A stretch of 16,279 nucleotides of DNA from QNFN01 sp033722135 (GTDB taxonomy: Bacteria; Pseudomonadota; Gammaproteobacteria; QNFN01). The notes beneath the pieces are model-generated. The model made no database searches and had not been told where the DNA came from. It saw only the letters and a list, made by a program, of their open reading frames with translations. The DNA lies in NCBI GenBank assembly GCA_033722135.1, contig JAWVZO010000039.1:1-16279 (forward strand), written 5' to 3'. Position numbers and translations under genes: made by a program. Every line of letters begins with the position of its first letter. Positions within the stretch are counted from its first letter, which is position 1. Of the stretch, positions 1-7,478 are shown one piece after another.

Positions 1-2
1 CG

Positions 3-278
3 TGGGTCCTGGTCGAGCGCATGCTCGACGGCGTCGCCGCCAGGCTGCGCCCCGGCGGACGCTTCTGCCTCTACGGACCGTTCCGCTACGGCGACCGCCA
101 CACCTCCGAGAGCAATGCCTCGTTCGACGCCTCGCTGCGCCAGCGCGACCCGAGGCAGGGCGTGCGCGATGCGCTGCGCCTCGAGGAGTACGGCCGCGAG
201 GCGGGGCTCGAGCTGGTCGACGACCATGCCATGCCGGTCAACAACCGGATCCTGGTGTTCCGCCGGCGGGAGACCTGA
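3..278 (+). CDS. DUF938 SAM-dependent methyltransferase, 3' part only
   Basis: The 5' end lies outside the window; 91 C-terminal residues are visible in an open frame that enters from base 3. The fragment reads 'RLRPGGRFCLYGPFRYG', then a 'SNASFDASLRQRDP' segment, and ends with 'DHAMPVNNRILVFRR'. These are the late Rossmann-fold strand and the C-terminal signature I associate with the DUF938 class I methyltransferase-like family, whose members are usually about 200 residues. The SAM-binding glycine-rich loop would be in the missing N-terminal half, so methyltransferase activity cannot be confirmed here. The substrate is unknown for this family. It ends 76 bases before thrH on the same strand, so joint transcription is possible. 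Confidence 0.8.
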   Translation, partial: WVLVERMLDGVAARLRPGGRFCLYGPFRYGDRHTSESNASFDASLRQRDPRQGVRDALRLEEYGREAGLELVDDHAMPVNNRILVFRRRET

Positions 279-344
279 GCACGCGTTGCGGCCCCAGAAG
301 TCGTGGTGGTAACGTGGCGCCGCCCTGGCCCCGACCAGCCTCGC

Positions 345-348
345 GGAG
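345..348 (+). promoter_or_regulatory. Ribosome binding site supporting the GTG start of thrH
   Basis: GGAG lies six bases upstream of the GTG at 355. It selects that codon, which also gives an N terminus matching known ThrH proteins (MEIA.LDLEG). Confidence 0.6.
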
Positions 349-354
349 ACCGAC

Positions 355-963
355 GTGGAGATCGCTGCCCTCGACCTGGAAGGGGTCCTGGTCCCCGAGA
401 TATGGATCAGCGTCGCCGAGCGAACCGGCATCGACGCCCTGCGTGCGACCACCCGCGACATTCCCGACTACGACGAGTTGATGCAACAGCGCCTGCGCCT
501 GCTCGACGCGCACGACCTGCGCCTGGCCGACATCCAGGAGGTCATCGCCTGCCTCGGACCGCTGGACGGGGCCATCGCGTTCACCGACTGGCTGCGCGAG
601 CGGTTCCAGCTGGTGATCCTCTCCGACACCTTCTACGAGTTCGCCGCGCCGCTGATGCGCCAGCTCGGCTGGCCGACGCTGCTCTGCCACCGCCTCGAGA
701 CCGATGCGGACGGACGCGTCACCGGTTACCGGCTGCGCCAGAAGGACCCGAAGCGCGAGGCGGTCAAGGCCCTGCAGGCGCTGAACTACCGGGTCATCGC
801 CGCCGGCGACTCCTACAACGACACCACCATGCTCGGCCAGGCAGACGCCGGCATCCTCTTCTCGCCACCGGACAACGTCGTCGCCGAGTTCCCGCAGTTC
901 CCGGTCACGCGCGACTACAAGGCACTGCGCGACGCGTTCCTCGAGGCGAGCGACCGGTTCTGA
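355..963 (+). CDS. thrH: ThrH: phosphoserine phosphatase / homoserine phosphotransferase (HAD family)
   Basis: The 202-residue protein matches the Pseudomonas ThrH family over its full length. ThrH is a cytoplasmic HAD enzyme that can release phosphate from phosphoserine and transfer it to homoserine, linking serine and threonine synthesis. HAD motif I is 'LDLEGVLVPE' with Asp7 and Glu9; ThrH has DxE where most HAD phosphatases have DxD. Motif II is Ser90 in 'ILSDT', motif III is Lys133 in 'QKDPKRE', and motif IV is 'GDSYNDTTML' with Asp152 and Asp156. The start is GTG, supported by GGAG six bases upstream and by the family N terminus. The gene converges with the antiporter operon; only 16 bases separate the two stop codons. 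Confidence 0.95.
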   Translation: MEIAALDLEGVLVPEIWISVAERTGIDALRATTRDIPDYDELMQQRLRLLDAHDLRLADIQEVIACLGPLDGAIAFTDWLRERFQLVILSDTFYEFAAPLMRQLGWPTLLCHRLETDADGRVTGYRLRQKDPKREAVKALQALNYRVIAAGDSYNDTTMLGQADAGILFSPPDNVVAEFPQFPVTRDYKALRDAFLEASDRF

Positions 964-979
964 TTGCCGGCGGGGCGGG

Positions 980-2674
980 CTACAGGTAGCTCGCCAGCAG
1001 CAGCACCGCGAGCAACACCGCGACCCACAACACCATGCTGCCGGTCGGCGACGTGCGTGCCAGCACGCCTTGCGGGCCGTGTGAACGGAACAGGCCGTCG
1101 AGCACGCGGTCCGCACGCGGACCCAGAGCACGCACCAGTCGCGTCCGGACGGCTCCACCACGCTCGATCAACCACAGGGCGAGACGCTTGCCCGGCACCC
1201 GGTAGAACCAGTCGAAGTCGAGATTCACCGAACGGAGTTCCGGGGGATAGATCCGCGTCCACATCAACACGGAGAACGCGAGCGCTGAGAAAACCAGCAA
1301 CTGCAACTGGGCCAGGACATGGGACGCCGTGTAGGGTGCGTATTCGACCGGGTATGGAAGCAACGCGTAGAGAGGTCCAGGCGCCACGCCGATAGCGATG
1401 CACAAGAAGGCCGCGAGGCCCATCGCGACGAGCATATTCATCGGCGCCTCGTCGCAGCGCTTGCCCGAGTCGTGGGCAAAAAATGCGAAGTAGGGGATCT
1501 TTATCCCGGAGTGGTGAAACACACCGGCCGAGGCAAAGAGCAGCACTGCCCAGGTGATCAGGTAGGCCTCGTACCCTGCCGCCGAGACGATCATCGACTT
1601 GCTGACGAATCCGCTGAACAGTGGCACGCCAGAAATCGACGCCGCGCCGACGATACAGAACGCCGTGGTCCAGGGCATCGATTTGTAGAGTCCACCCAGC
1701 TCCGACCCCTTCACGGTACCCACGCGGAAGAGCACGGCACCCATCGACATGAACAGCAGCGCCTTGTAGAGAATGTGCGTGAAGGCGTGAGCCGCGGTCC
1801 CGTTCAAGGAAAGTTCGGTCCCGATGCCGATGCCCACGACCATGAATCCGAGCTGGTTGTTGAGACTGTAGGCGAGGACCTTCCGTAAATCGTTCTCGAT
1901 CACCGCGTAAAATATCGGGAACGCGGTCATTGCCGCCCCGATCGGGACCAGTATCTCGGTGCCGGCGAACCCACGGGCAAGGGCATAGACCGCGAGCTTG
2001 GTAGTGAACGCCGAGAGCAACACCGTACCGACTTCGCTGGCCTCCGGGTAGGCGTCTTGCAGCCAATTGTGCAGGAATGGGAACGCGCATTTGATGCCGA
2101 AAGCGAGGAAGATCAGCCATGCCCCGGGCGCGTCGAGACCGAGGTGAGTGAACTCGAGGGAGCCTGTGGCGGACCAGTGCTGCAGCGCACCGAGCAGCAG
2201 GAGCAGGCCTGAGGCGACCTGCACCACCAGATAGCGCATGCCGGCCGCATAGGCGGTATGCGTCCCGCCAGCCCAGACCAGCAACACCGAGGAGAGCGCG
2301 GTCAGTTCCCACCAGAAGAAAAGCGTGAGCAGGTCCCCTGCGAAAACCGCGCCAACCGCACTCCCTGCATAGACAAACCCGACGCTCGACTGCAATGGCG
2401 AGCGCAGATGCAGCGCATAGATCGCGGACAGCAGGGCTGCAATCATGAATATCCAGGCGAAGACCATGCTCCAGCGATCGACCCGCAGGGTGATCAGCTC
2501 CTGGCCGAGCATATGGACCGTACCGAAGTCCCCGGTGGAGAGCTGCGTGAGGTGCACCAGGCCAGCCAGCGGGATCAGAATCATGACCGCGCCGCGCACA
2601 CGCCCCGTGAAGAAGGGCAGGAGGAGCCCGCCGGCCAGCAACGTCAGGCCTGGGGAGATCTCAGCGAGCGTCAT
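980..2674 (-). CDS. Third antiporter-like subunit (NuoL/M/N-MrpD family) with C-terminal extension
   Basis: This 564-residue polytopic protein of the proton-conducting membrane transporter family is the last gene of the operon. Residues used for proton transfer in NuoL/MrpD proteins are present: Glu123 in 'FFWWELTALSS' (helix 5), Lys195 in 'FGIKCAFPFLHNWLQDAYP' (helix 7), Lys226 (helix 8), His296/His300/Lys304 and Lys359 in 'GFVSKS' (helix 12). It is about 70-80 residues longer than the two sister subunits. The extra C-terminal part begins near 'IYPPELRSVNLDFDW', continues through an Arg-rich, probably amphipathic stretch and ends in a hydrophobic helix (about 543-563). That layout recalls the lateral helix plus final helix of NuoL; this is inference. 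The ATG overlaps the preceding small gene by 14 bases and has GGAAG six bases upstream (2681-2685). It is usually annotated as an Na+/H+ antiporter subunit D; the ion is not provable from sequence. Confidence 0.88.
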   Translation of the reverse strand: MTLAEISPGLTLLAGGLLLPFFTGRVRGAVMILIPLAGLVHLTQLSTGDFGTVHMLGQELITLRVDRWSMVFAWIFMIAALLSAIYALHLRSPLQSSVGFVYAGSAVGAVFAGDLLTLFFWWELTALSSVLLVWAGGTHTAYAAGMRYLVVQVASGLLLLLGALQHWSATGSLEFTHLGLDAPGAWLIFLAFGIKCAFPFLHNWLQDAYPEASEVGTVLLSAFTTKLAVYALARGFAGTEILVPIGAAMTAFPIFYAVIENDLRKVLAYSLNNQLGFMVVGIGIGTELSLNGTAAHAFTHILYKALLFMSMGAVLFRVGTVKGSELGGLYKSMPWTTAFCIVGAASISGVPLFSGFVSKSMIVSAAGYEAYLITWAVLLFASAGVFHHSGIKIPYFAFFAHDSGKRCDEAPMNMLVAMGLAAFLCIAIGVAPGPLYALLPYPVEYAPYTASHVLAQLQLLVFSALAFSVLMWTRIYPPELRSVNLDFDWFYRVPGKRLALWLIERGGAVRTRLVRALGPRADRVLDGLFRSHGPQGVLARTSPTGSMVLWVAVLLAVLLLASYL

Positions 2675-2912
2675 AGTAGTCTTCCGGCCTGAACAGCAGG
2701 CGGCGCAAAGCCTTGGCCACGATGACCAGAGCGACGCAGGCGATGAACCCGTACCAACCGTGGAATCCGAACCAGTGTTCGATTCCGACCTCGCCGTGCT
2801 TGTCGACGAAAAGTTCGGCTACGAGGAGAAGACCGCAGGCGACCCAAACCGCCAGATAGACCTTGCGGACATTCCGTGGCCGGTCGAGCCAATGGGTTTT
2901 CTCTTTCGCCAT
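2661..2912 (-). CDS. Small two-helix membrane protein inside the antiporter operon
   Basis: This 83-residue protein begins 'MAKEKTHWLDRPRNVRK' and ends 'FRPEDYYDAR'. It has two hydrophobic segments, roughly residues 18-36 and 52-68, joined by a polar, His- and Glu-containing loop ('DKHGEVGIEHWFGFHGWYG'). Both termini are strongly charged; the Arg/Lys distribution suggests that they face the cytoplasm. The ATG overlaps the stop of the upstream antiporter gene by one base (TGATG) and follows a G-rich ribosome binding site. The gene also overlaps the next gene by 14 bases, so it is clearly translated as part of the operon. I do not recognise it as any of MrpA-G. It may be an accessory or assembly subunit between two antiporter-like subunits; that role is inference from position. 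Confidence 0.75.
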   Translation of the reverse strand: MAKEKTHWLDRPRNVRKVYLAVWVACGLLLVAELFVDKHGEVGIEHWFGFHGWYGFIACVALVIVAKALRRLLFRPEDYYDAR

Positions 2913-4369
2913 CACCCCCCCTCGGTCAGGGCCCGCAGCAGGAGCACCACCGGCTCCGGGTAGACGAACAGGACCAGTGTCAGGCATGCCGTTGCCATCA
3001 GTGCACCGACCATCGGCCAGGGAGCCTCGCCATGCGGCTTGCTCCCAGGCGGTGGATTTCGGAAAAACGCCGCGTACACGATCGGCATGTAATACGCGAT
3101 GTTGAGCAACGTGCTGGCGAAAAGCACGACAAGGATCGCGTACTGCTCGGCAGTGAGGCCACCGAGCAGCAGGTACCACTTGGATACGAACCCGGCCGCC
3201 GGGGGCACACCGATCATCGACAGCGCACCGATGGTGAACGCGCCGAGCGTCCAGGGCATGCGCCGACCAATGCCGTCGAGCTGGCTGACCTCGGTCTTGT
3301 GCGCGGCGACCATGATGGCACCGGCGCAGAAGAACAGCGTGATCTTGCCGGAGGCATGCATCGCGATGTGCAGGCCGCTGCCAATCGTCCCCCAGGTGGT
3401 GGCGAGCGTCGCACCAAGCACAACATATCCGAGTTGACCGACCGTTGAGTAGGCCAGCCGCCGCTTGAGGTTGTCCTGGTACAACGCGATCAGGGATGCG
3501 AAAAGGATGGTAATGGCGGCAACGTAAAGCATCGGGATGCTCGCGCCAGTGTCGGCAAGCAGGTCGATACCGAAGATGTAGACCGAGACCTTCAGCACAC
3601 AGAAAACGCCGACTTTGACCACCGCGACGGCATGCAGTAGCGCGCTCACTGGAGTCGGCGCGACCATGGCAGCCGGCAGCCAGCGGTGGAAAGGCATCAG
3701 CGCCGCCTTGCCAATCCCGAACAGAAAGAGTGCGTAGAGCACGGTCAGGGTGCCAGCGCCTGCCCGGCCAGAGAGAATGCCACCCGGGGTGAATTCGGTT
3801 GTGCCGGTGATCTGCCAGGTCCACACGATCGCAAACAACAGGAAGCCGATGGAGGTGGCGAGCAGCAGGCCGAGGTAGGTGCGTCCGCCACGGTGCGCGG
3901 CGTCCGTGCCAGCATGCGTGACGAGCGGGAAGGTCGAGAGAGTCAGGGCTTCGTAAAAAACGAAAAGGGTCACGAGGTTGGCGGCGAAGGCGGCACCCAT
4001 GGTGCTTGCGATGGCGATGGCGAAGAACGCGTAGAAGCGTGTCTGATTCTTTTCGTGGTGCCCCCGCATGTAGCCGATCGCGTAGACCGTGGTGACGACC
4101 CAGAGCGAGCTCGCGACCAACGCAAGGAGGAGTCCAAGCGGTTCCACGCGGAAAGCCAGGAGGATGCCCGGCAACGGTTCCGCCAGGATCATCATGGGCC
4201 GTCCACCCTGACTGACGTCGCCCCACAGCGACGACACCAGCAGCAAGAGCAGCAACCCGGTGACGATCGAGACCGCCTCGCGTGCATTGGGTCGGCGATG
4301 GAACACAAGGATTCCCGGCACCGCGGCAAGCGGCAATGCTACGACCCATCCCAGAAGCGCACTGCTCAC
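2912..4369 (-). CDS. Second antiporter-like subunit (NuoL/MrpA-type signature)
   Basis: This 485-residue polytopic membrane protein belongs to the proton-conducting transporter family. It carries 'LPAAMVAPTPVSALLHA' (residues 231-247), the segment most like NuoL and MrpA ('APTPVSA.LH'), whereas MnhD in this operon has a different sequence there. Likely proton-path residues are Glu140 in 'FVFYEALTLSTFP', Lys221 in 'FGIGKAALMPFHRWLP', Lys252, His334/His338/Lys342 and Lys397 in 'GFVSKWYL'. It lacks the C-terminal domains of a real MrpA; these are encoded separately upstream in the operon. The start is GTG in a GTGA overlap with the mnhD stop, with GGGAG six bases upstream. It may fill the MrpA N-terminal role in the complex (inference). 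GC content looks lower here than in the upstream mnh genes. Confidence 0.88.
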   Translation of the reverse strand: MSSALLGWVVALPLAAVPGILVFHRRPNAREAVSIVTGLLLLLLVSSLWGDVSQGGRPMMILAEPLPGILLAFRVEPLGLLLALVASSLWVVTTVYAIGYMRGHHEKNQTRFYAFFAIAIASTMGAAFAANLVTLFVFYEALTLSTFPLVTHAGTDAAHRGGRTYLGLLLATSIGFLLFAIVWTWQITGTTEFTPGGILSGRAGAGTLTVLYALFLFGIGKAALMPFHRWLPAAMVAPTPVSALLHAVAVVKVGVFCVLKVSVYIFGIDLLADTGASIPMLYVAAITILFASLIALYQDNLKRRLAYSTVGQLGYVVLGATLATTWGTIGSGLHIAMHASGKITLFFCAGAIMVAAHKTEVSQLDGIGRRMPWTLGAFTIGALSMIGVPPAAGFVSKWYLLLGGLTAEQYAILVVLFASTLLNIAYYMPIVYAAFFRNPPPGSKPHGEAPWPMVGALMATACLTLVLFVYPEPVVLLLRALTEGG

Positions 4370-5847
4370 CGGGCGCTCCCGAGCAAGTCGCTTGCGATCC
4401 CGCCGGCGACGCCGACGGTCAGGTCGGTGTCGATGCCGAACCAGATGTTGGCCGCGACCAGGACCCAGATCGGCAACAGCAGGTGCCACGGCGCCTCGCT
4501 CACCGTGACGGCGCCCTCGGGCCGGGGTTGCATGTAGGTCGTCTCGACCACGCGCCACACGTAGATGACCGCGAGCAGCGAACCGAACAGGACCAGCACC
4601 GCGACCGGCCACCAGCCGGCCTCGAGCGCGGCGAGGACCAGGTACCACTTGCTGATGAATCCGGCGGTCAGGGGGACGCCGATCAGGCTCAGGCCACCGA
4701 CCACCAGGGCCGCCATGGTCAGCGGCATCGCGTGACCGAGACCCCGCAGGTCGCTGAGCCTGGCACCGCCGACGCGGTAGACCACGGCGCCTAGCGCGAG
4801 GAACAGGACCGCTTTCATGACCGCGTGGTTGAACAGGTGCACCAGCGCGGCGGTCAATCCGGTCGCCGAGGCGAAGCCGATGCCGAGCACGATGTAGCCG
4901 ATCTGCGCGACGCTCGAGTAGGCGAACATCCGCTTGGTGTCGTCCTGGAAGATCGCCACCGTCGACGCCACCAGCACGCCGGCCAGCGCCAGGGCGATCA
5001 GCAGCGTGCCCACCCAGGTGTTTAGCGGCGCGTCGTAGCCGAATACCGTGTAGAGGAAGCGCAGCAGCACGTAGACCGCGACCTTGGTCGCGGTCCCGGC
5101 CAGGAAGGCGGTCACGACCGACGGCGCGTAGGCGTAGGCGTTGGGCAGCCAGAGGTGCAGTGGGAAGAGGGCGATCTTGAGGCAGATGCCCACCACCAGG
5201 AACGCGGCCGCCGCGATCAGCGTTCGGTTCTCGGGGCCGATCTCGGGCAGGCGCGACGCGAGGTCGAGCATGTTCAGCGTGCCGGTCAGCATGTAGAGCA
5301 GGCCGACGCCGATCAGGATGAAGGTCGCCCCGAGCGTGCCCATGATCAGGTACTGGTAGCTCGCCGTCAGGGCGCGCCGGTCCCGACCGAGGCTGATCAA
5401 CGCGTAGCTCGAGAGCGACGAGATCTCGAGGAAGACGAACAGGTTGAACGCGTCGCCGGTGATGACGATGCCGAGCAACCCCGCGAAGCAGAGCAGCAGC
5501 GCGGCGTAGAACGCGGCGTGCTGGCCCGCGGGGATCTCGCGCGCGACGCTGGCCCGGGCGAAGGTGGTCACCAGCGCGCCGATCGCGGCGACGATCACCA
5601 GCACGTAGGCGCCGAGCCGGTCGACCACGTACTCGATCCCCCAGGGCGCCATCCAGCCGCCGAGGGCGTAGCGGACCGGCGCGTCCGGCGAGACGCCGTC
5701 GAGCAGCGCGAGGGCGACGTAGAGCGCGTACCAGGTGACGCCGGTGGCCACCAGCCAGGCGAGCGTCCCGCGCATCAGCAGCAGGCAGACCGGAGCCGCG
5801 AGCAGCGGCACGACCACCTGCAGGATCGGCAGGTGCTCGCCGGTCAT
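4366..5847 (-). CDS. mnhD: Mnh/MrpD cation/proton antiporter subunit D
   Basis: This 493-residue membrane protein, about the usual MrpD length, forms one of the proton-translocating channels of the Mrp complex in the inner membrane. Key residues are Glu141 in 'FNLFVFLEISSLSSYAL' (helix 5), Lys224 in 'CLKIALFPLHLWLPNAY' (helix 7), Lys255 in 'GTATKVAVY' (helix 8), His337/His341/Lys345 and Lys400 in 'GFISKWYL' (helix 12). A Lys rather than Glu in the last position is the MrpD/NuoL/NuoN-like state, not NuoM. 'YAYAPSVVTAFLAG' is typical for MnhD. The ATG overlaps the mnhC stop as ATGA, so translation is probably coupled. Of the three antiporter-like proteins here it is the clearest orthologue of MrpD, because it directly follows mnhC. 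Confidence 0.93.
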   Translation of the reverse strand: MTGEHLPILQVVVPLLAAPVCLLLMRGTLAWLVATGVTWYALYVALALLDGVSPDAPVRYALGGWMAPWGIEYVVDRLGAYVLVIVAAIGALVTTFARASVAREIPAGQHAAFYAALLLCFAGLLGIVITGDAFNLFVFLEISSLSSYALISLGRDRRALTASYQYLIMGTLGATFILIGVGLLYMLTGTLNMLDLASRLPEIGPENRTLIAAAAFLVVGICLKIALFPLHLWLPNAYAYAPSVVTAFLAGTATKVAVYVLLRFLYTVFGYDAPLNTWVGTLLIALALAGVLVASTVAIFQDDTKRMFAYSSVAQIGYIVLGIGFASATGLTAALVHLFNHAVMKAVLFLALGAVVYRVGGARLSDLRGLGHAMPLTMAALVVGGLSLIGVPLTAGFISKWYLVLAALEAGWWPVAVLVLFGSLLAVIYVWRVVETTYMQPRPEGAVTVSEAPWHLLLPIWVLVAANIWFGIDTDLTVGVAGGIASDLLGSAR

Positions 5848-6197
5848 GCGTCGGGGTCCTGCTTGTGGATCGCCTCCTCGTCGACGGTTCCGTAGGCCTC
5901 GCGGATCCGCACCACGATGGCGAGCCCGAGCGCCGTGGTCGCGACGCCGACCACGATCGCGGTCAGGATCAGCACGTGTGGCAACGGGTTGGAGTAGGCG
6001 GTCGCCCCGGCCTCGACGATCGGCGCGGTCCCGCCCTCGACCTTGCCCATGGTGATGTAGAGGATGAAGACCGAGGTCTGGAAGATGTTCAGACCGACAA
6101 TCTTCTTGACCAGGTGCGTCGAGCGGATGACGACGTAGAACCCGGTCATCATCAGCACGATGACGATCTCGTAGTTGTACAGGTCGAGCGCGCTCAC
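5844..6197 (-). CDS. mnhC: Mnh/MrpC subunit (NuoK-like)
   Basis: This 117-residue protein with three predicted membrane helices belongs to the NuoK/MnhC family. It contains 'KKIVGLNIFQTSVFILYI' in the second helix and 'SNPLPHVLILTAIVVG' before the third, both typical for MrpC. In Mrp and complex I this subunit sits in the lateral ion/proton path next to MrpD. The chosen start is the GTG at 6195-6197, overlapping the mnhB stop as GTGA. The same frame is open further upstream, but that part runs through mnhB and is Arg-rich, so it is not coding. The stop overlaps the mnhD start as ATGA. Confidence 0.92.
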   Translation of the reverse strand: MSALDLYNYEIVIVLMMTGFYVVIRSTHLVKKIVGLNIFQTSVFILYITMGKVEGGTAPIVEAGATAYSNPLPHVLILTAIVVGVATTALGLAIVVRIREAYGTVDEEAIHKQDPDA

Positions 6198-6616
6198 CTG
6201 CCGGCCCCGCGACCGGCGAAGGCGAAGAAGAGCGTCAGCATGGTCGTGCTCACCGTGATCCCGACGCCCAGCTCCACCAGCAGGATGCCCAGGTGCTGAC
6301 CGGCCACCGGATCCTCCGCGAGGACGTCGTAGTCGAGGTAGTTGCCACCGAGCAGGAGACTCGCGACACCCACGCCGCCGTAGAGCAGCACGCCGATGGC
6401 CATCCACGTACGCAGCAGCCCCGGGGACAGCACCCGTTCCGCCCGTTCCAGGCCGAACACCAGCGCGTAGAGGATCAGGGCCGCGGCGAAGATCACGCCG
6501 GCCTGGAAGCCCCCGCCGGGTCCGAAATCGCCGTGGAACTGCACGTAGAGCGCGAACAGCAGGATCAGAGGGATCAGCAGCTTGGCGACGACCCGCAGGA
6601 CGATGTGGTGGCTCAT
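6194..6616 (-). CDS. mnhB: Mnh/MrpB subunit
   Basis: This 140-residue membrane protein has the MnhB family signature 'HGDFGPGGGFQAGVIFAAA' after the first helix, and a late 'VELGVGITVSTTMLTLFFAF' helix. About four membrane segments are visible. MrpB is a small structural subunit of the Mrp antiporter in the inner membrane. The ATG overlaps the stop of the upstream MrpA-C-terminal gene by four bases (ATGA), and its own stop overlaps mnhC. Length fits the family. No unusual residues were noticed. Confidence 0.93.
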   Translation of the reverse strand: MSHHIVLRVVAKLLIPLILLFALYVQFHGDFGPGGGFQAGVIFAAALILYALVFGLERAERVLSPGLLRTWMAIGVLLYGGVGVASLLLGGNYLDYDVLAEDPVAGQHLGILLVELGVGITVSTTMLTLFFAFAGRGAGR

Positions 6617-7161
6617 GAGCCGTCCCCGTCGCCGTCGTCGCGACGCCGGCCGCCCAGCAGCAGCAGCACGCCGACGCCGGCGGTGAAGATCACCACGGTC
6701 TCGCCTAGGGTGTCGTAACCGCGGTAGCTGGCCAGCACCGAGGTGACCATGTTCGGCACGCCGGTCTCCTGGGGCGAGTCATGGATGTAGCGGGGCGCCA
6801 CGTGGCGGTGAACCGGGGCGTCCGGATCGCCGAAGCGGGGCATGTCGAACGTGGCGAAGATCAGCGCGCCGCCGGTCACCAGGACCACGCAGAGCGGCAG
6901 CCACGCGGGCTTCCTCGGTGGCGACTCCTCGCGCCCGACCAGCCCCAGCGTGGCCAGCATCAGGACCGTGGAGATGCCGGCGCCGACGGCCGCCTCCGTG
7001 AACGCCACGTCGACCGCGTCGAGGGAGACGAACAGCAGCGCCGCGTGCAGCGAGTAGATGCCGGTGAGCATCACCGCGGCAAAGAGATTGCGCAGGCGGG
7101 CGACCGCGACCGCGATCACCACCAGGAAGCCCAACAGAGCCCAGTTGATCAGGAGCTCGAT
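6613..7161 (-). CDS. Stand-alone MrpA C-terminal (MbhD/MbhE-like, DUF4040) subunit, possible ATC start
   Basis: This protein of about 182 residues corresponds to the C-terminal part of MrpA, which Mbh-type complexes encode as separate subunits. The first half has the DUF4040 pattern: 'RLRNLFAAVMLTGIYSLHAA' followed by 'DAVDVAFTEAAVGAGISTV', including the conserved Glu near residue 56. The second half has a helix, a periplasmic linker and 'SYRGYDTLGETVVIFTAGVG', the MbhE/MnhB-N-like segment. The frame opens after a stop at 7165-7167 and has no ATG, GTG or TTG before the TTG at 7132-7134, which would cut into the first helix. An ATC at 7159-7161 lies six bases after GGAGG and gives an N terminus 'xELLINWALLGF' that fits the family. 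The first 13 bases overlap mnhG. If ATC is not used, the gene begins at 7134 (173 residues). Confidence 0.85.
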   Translation of the reverse strand: MELLINWALLGFLVVIAVAVARLRNLFAAVMLTGIYSLHAALLFVSLDAVDVAFTEAAVGAGISTVLMLATLGLVGREESPPRKPAWLPLCVVLVTGGALIFATFDMPRFGDPDAPVHRHVAPRYIHDSPQETGVPNMVTSVLASYRGYDTLGETVVIFTAGVGVLLLLGGRRRDDGDGDGS

Positions 7162-7478
7162 GGCTCACCTCCGTCGTCGTCGACCTCGGGCTCGAGCCCC
7201 CCGTGCAGCGCCGACTTGGCCAGGGCATGGGTCGCGGTCGGCACGGTGAAGAGAAGGAAAACGAAGATCAGGACCAGGCGCAGGCCGACGTCGAAGCTGG
7301 GCGCCTGAAGCAGCAGACCCAGCAGCACCAGACCCGCTCCCAGGGTGTCGATGACGCCCGACGCATGCAGCCTGCTGTAGAAATCGGGGAGACGCAGCAC
7401 GCCGATGCCGCCGACCAGGCAGGCCCCGCCGCCGGCGACGAGGCAGACCCAGCTCACGATGTCCAGTAGCAGGTGCAC
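7149..7478 (-). CDS. mnhG: Mnh/MrpG subunit
   Basis: This 109-residue, three-helix protein has the MnhG/PhaG signature 'GGIGVLRLPDFYSRLHASGV' followed by 'DTLGAGLVLLGLLL' and 'FLLFTVPTATHALAKSA'. The acidic, Ser-rich tail ('EPEVDDDGGEPSSS') is not conserved in type; its codons also carry the ribosome binding site of the next gene. The GTG start at 7476-7478 overlaps the mnhF stop by one base (TAGTG), with AAGG six bases upstream. MrpG is a small membrane subunit needed for Mrp antiport function. Confidence 0.93.
   Translation of the reverse strand: MHLLLDIVSWVCLVAGGGACLVGGIGVLRLPDFYSRLHASGVIDTLGAGLVLLGLLLQAPSFDVGLRLVLIFVFLLFTVPTATHALAKSALHGGLEPEVDDDGGEPSSS
7166..7172 (-). promoter_or_regulatory. 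Strong ribosome binding site pointing to an ATC start codon
   Basis: On the minus strand GGAGGTGAG lies inside the 3' end of mnhG. From GGAGG there are six bases to ATC at 7159-7161, the first sense-compatible position of the MrpA-C-terminal frame. No standard start codon has comparable spacing. Confidence 0.5.

Noticed and set aside
964..979. Shared bidirectional terminator between thrH and the antiporter operon
   Set aside because: The 16-base gap has no convincing stem with T-runs on either side.
238..1161. Minus-strand frame of 307 codons overlapping thrH
   Set aside because: It is antisense to thrH, which has strong motifs; the translation has low complexity and no recognisable fold.
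980..5847. DAB-type inorganic carbon transporter (DabB plus DabA)
   Set aside because: DabB is a relative of these subunits, but no DabA-like zinc protein is present, and MnhB-MnhG homologues accompany the genes instead.
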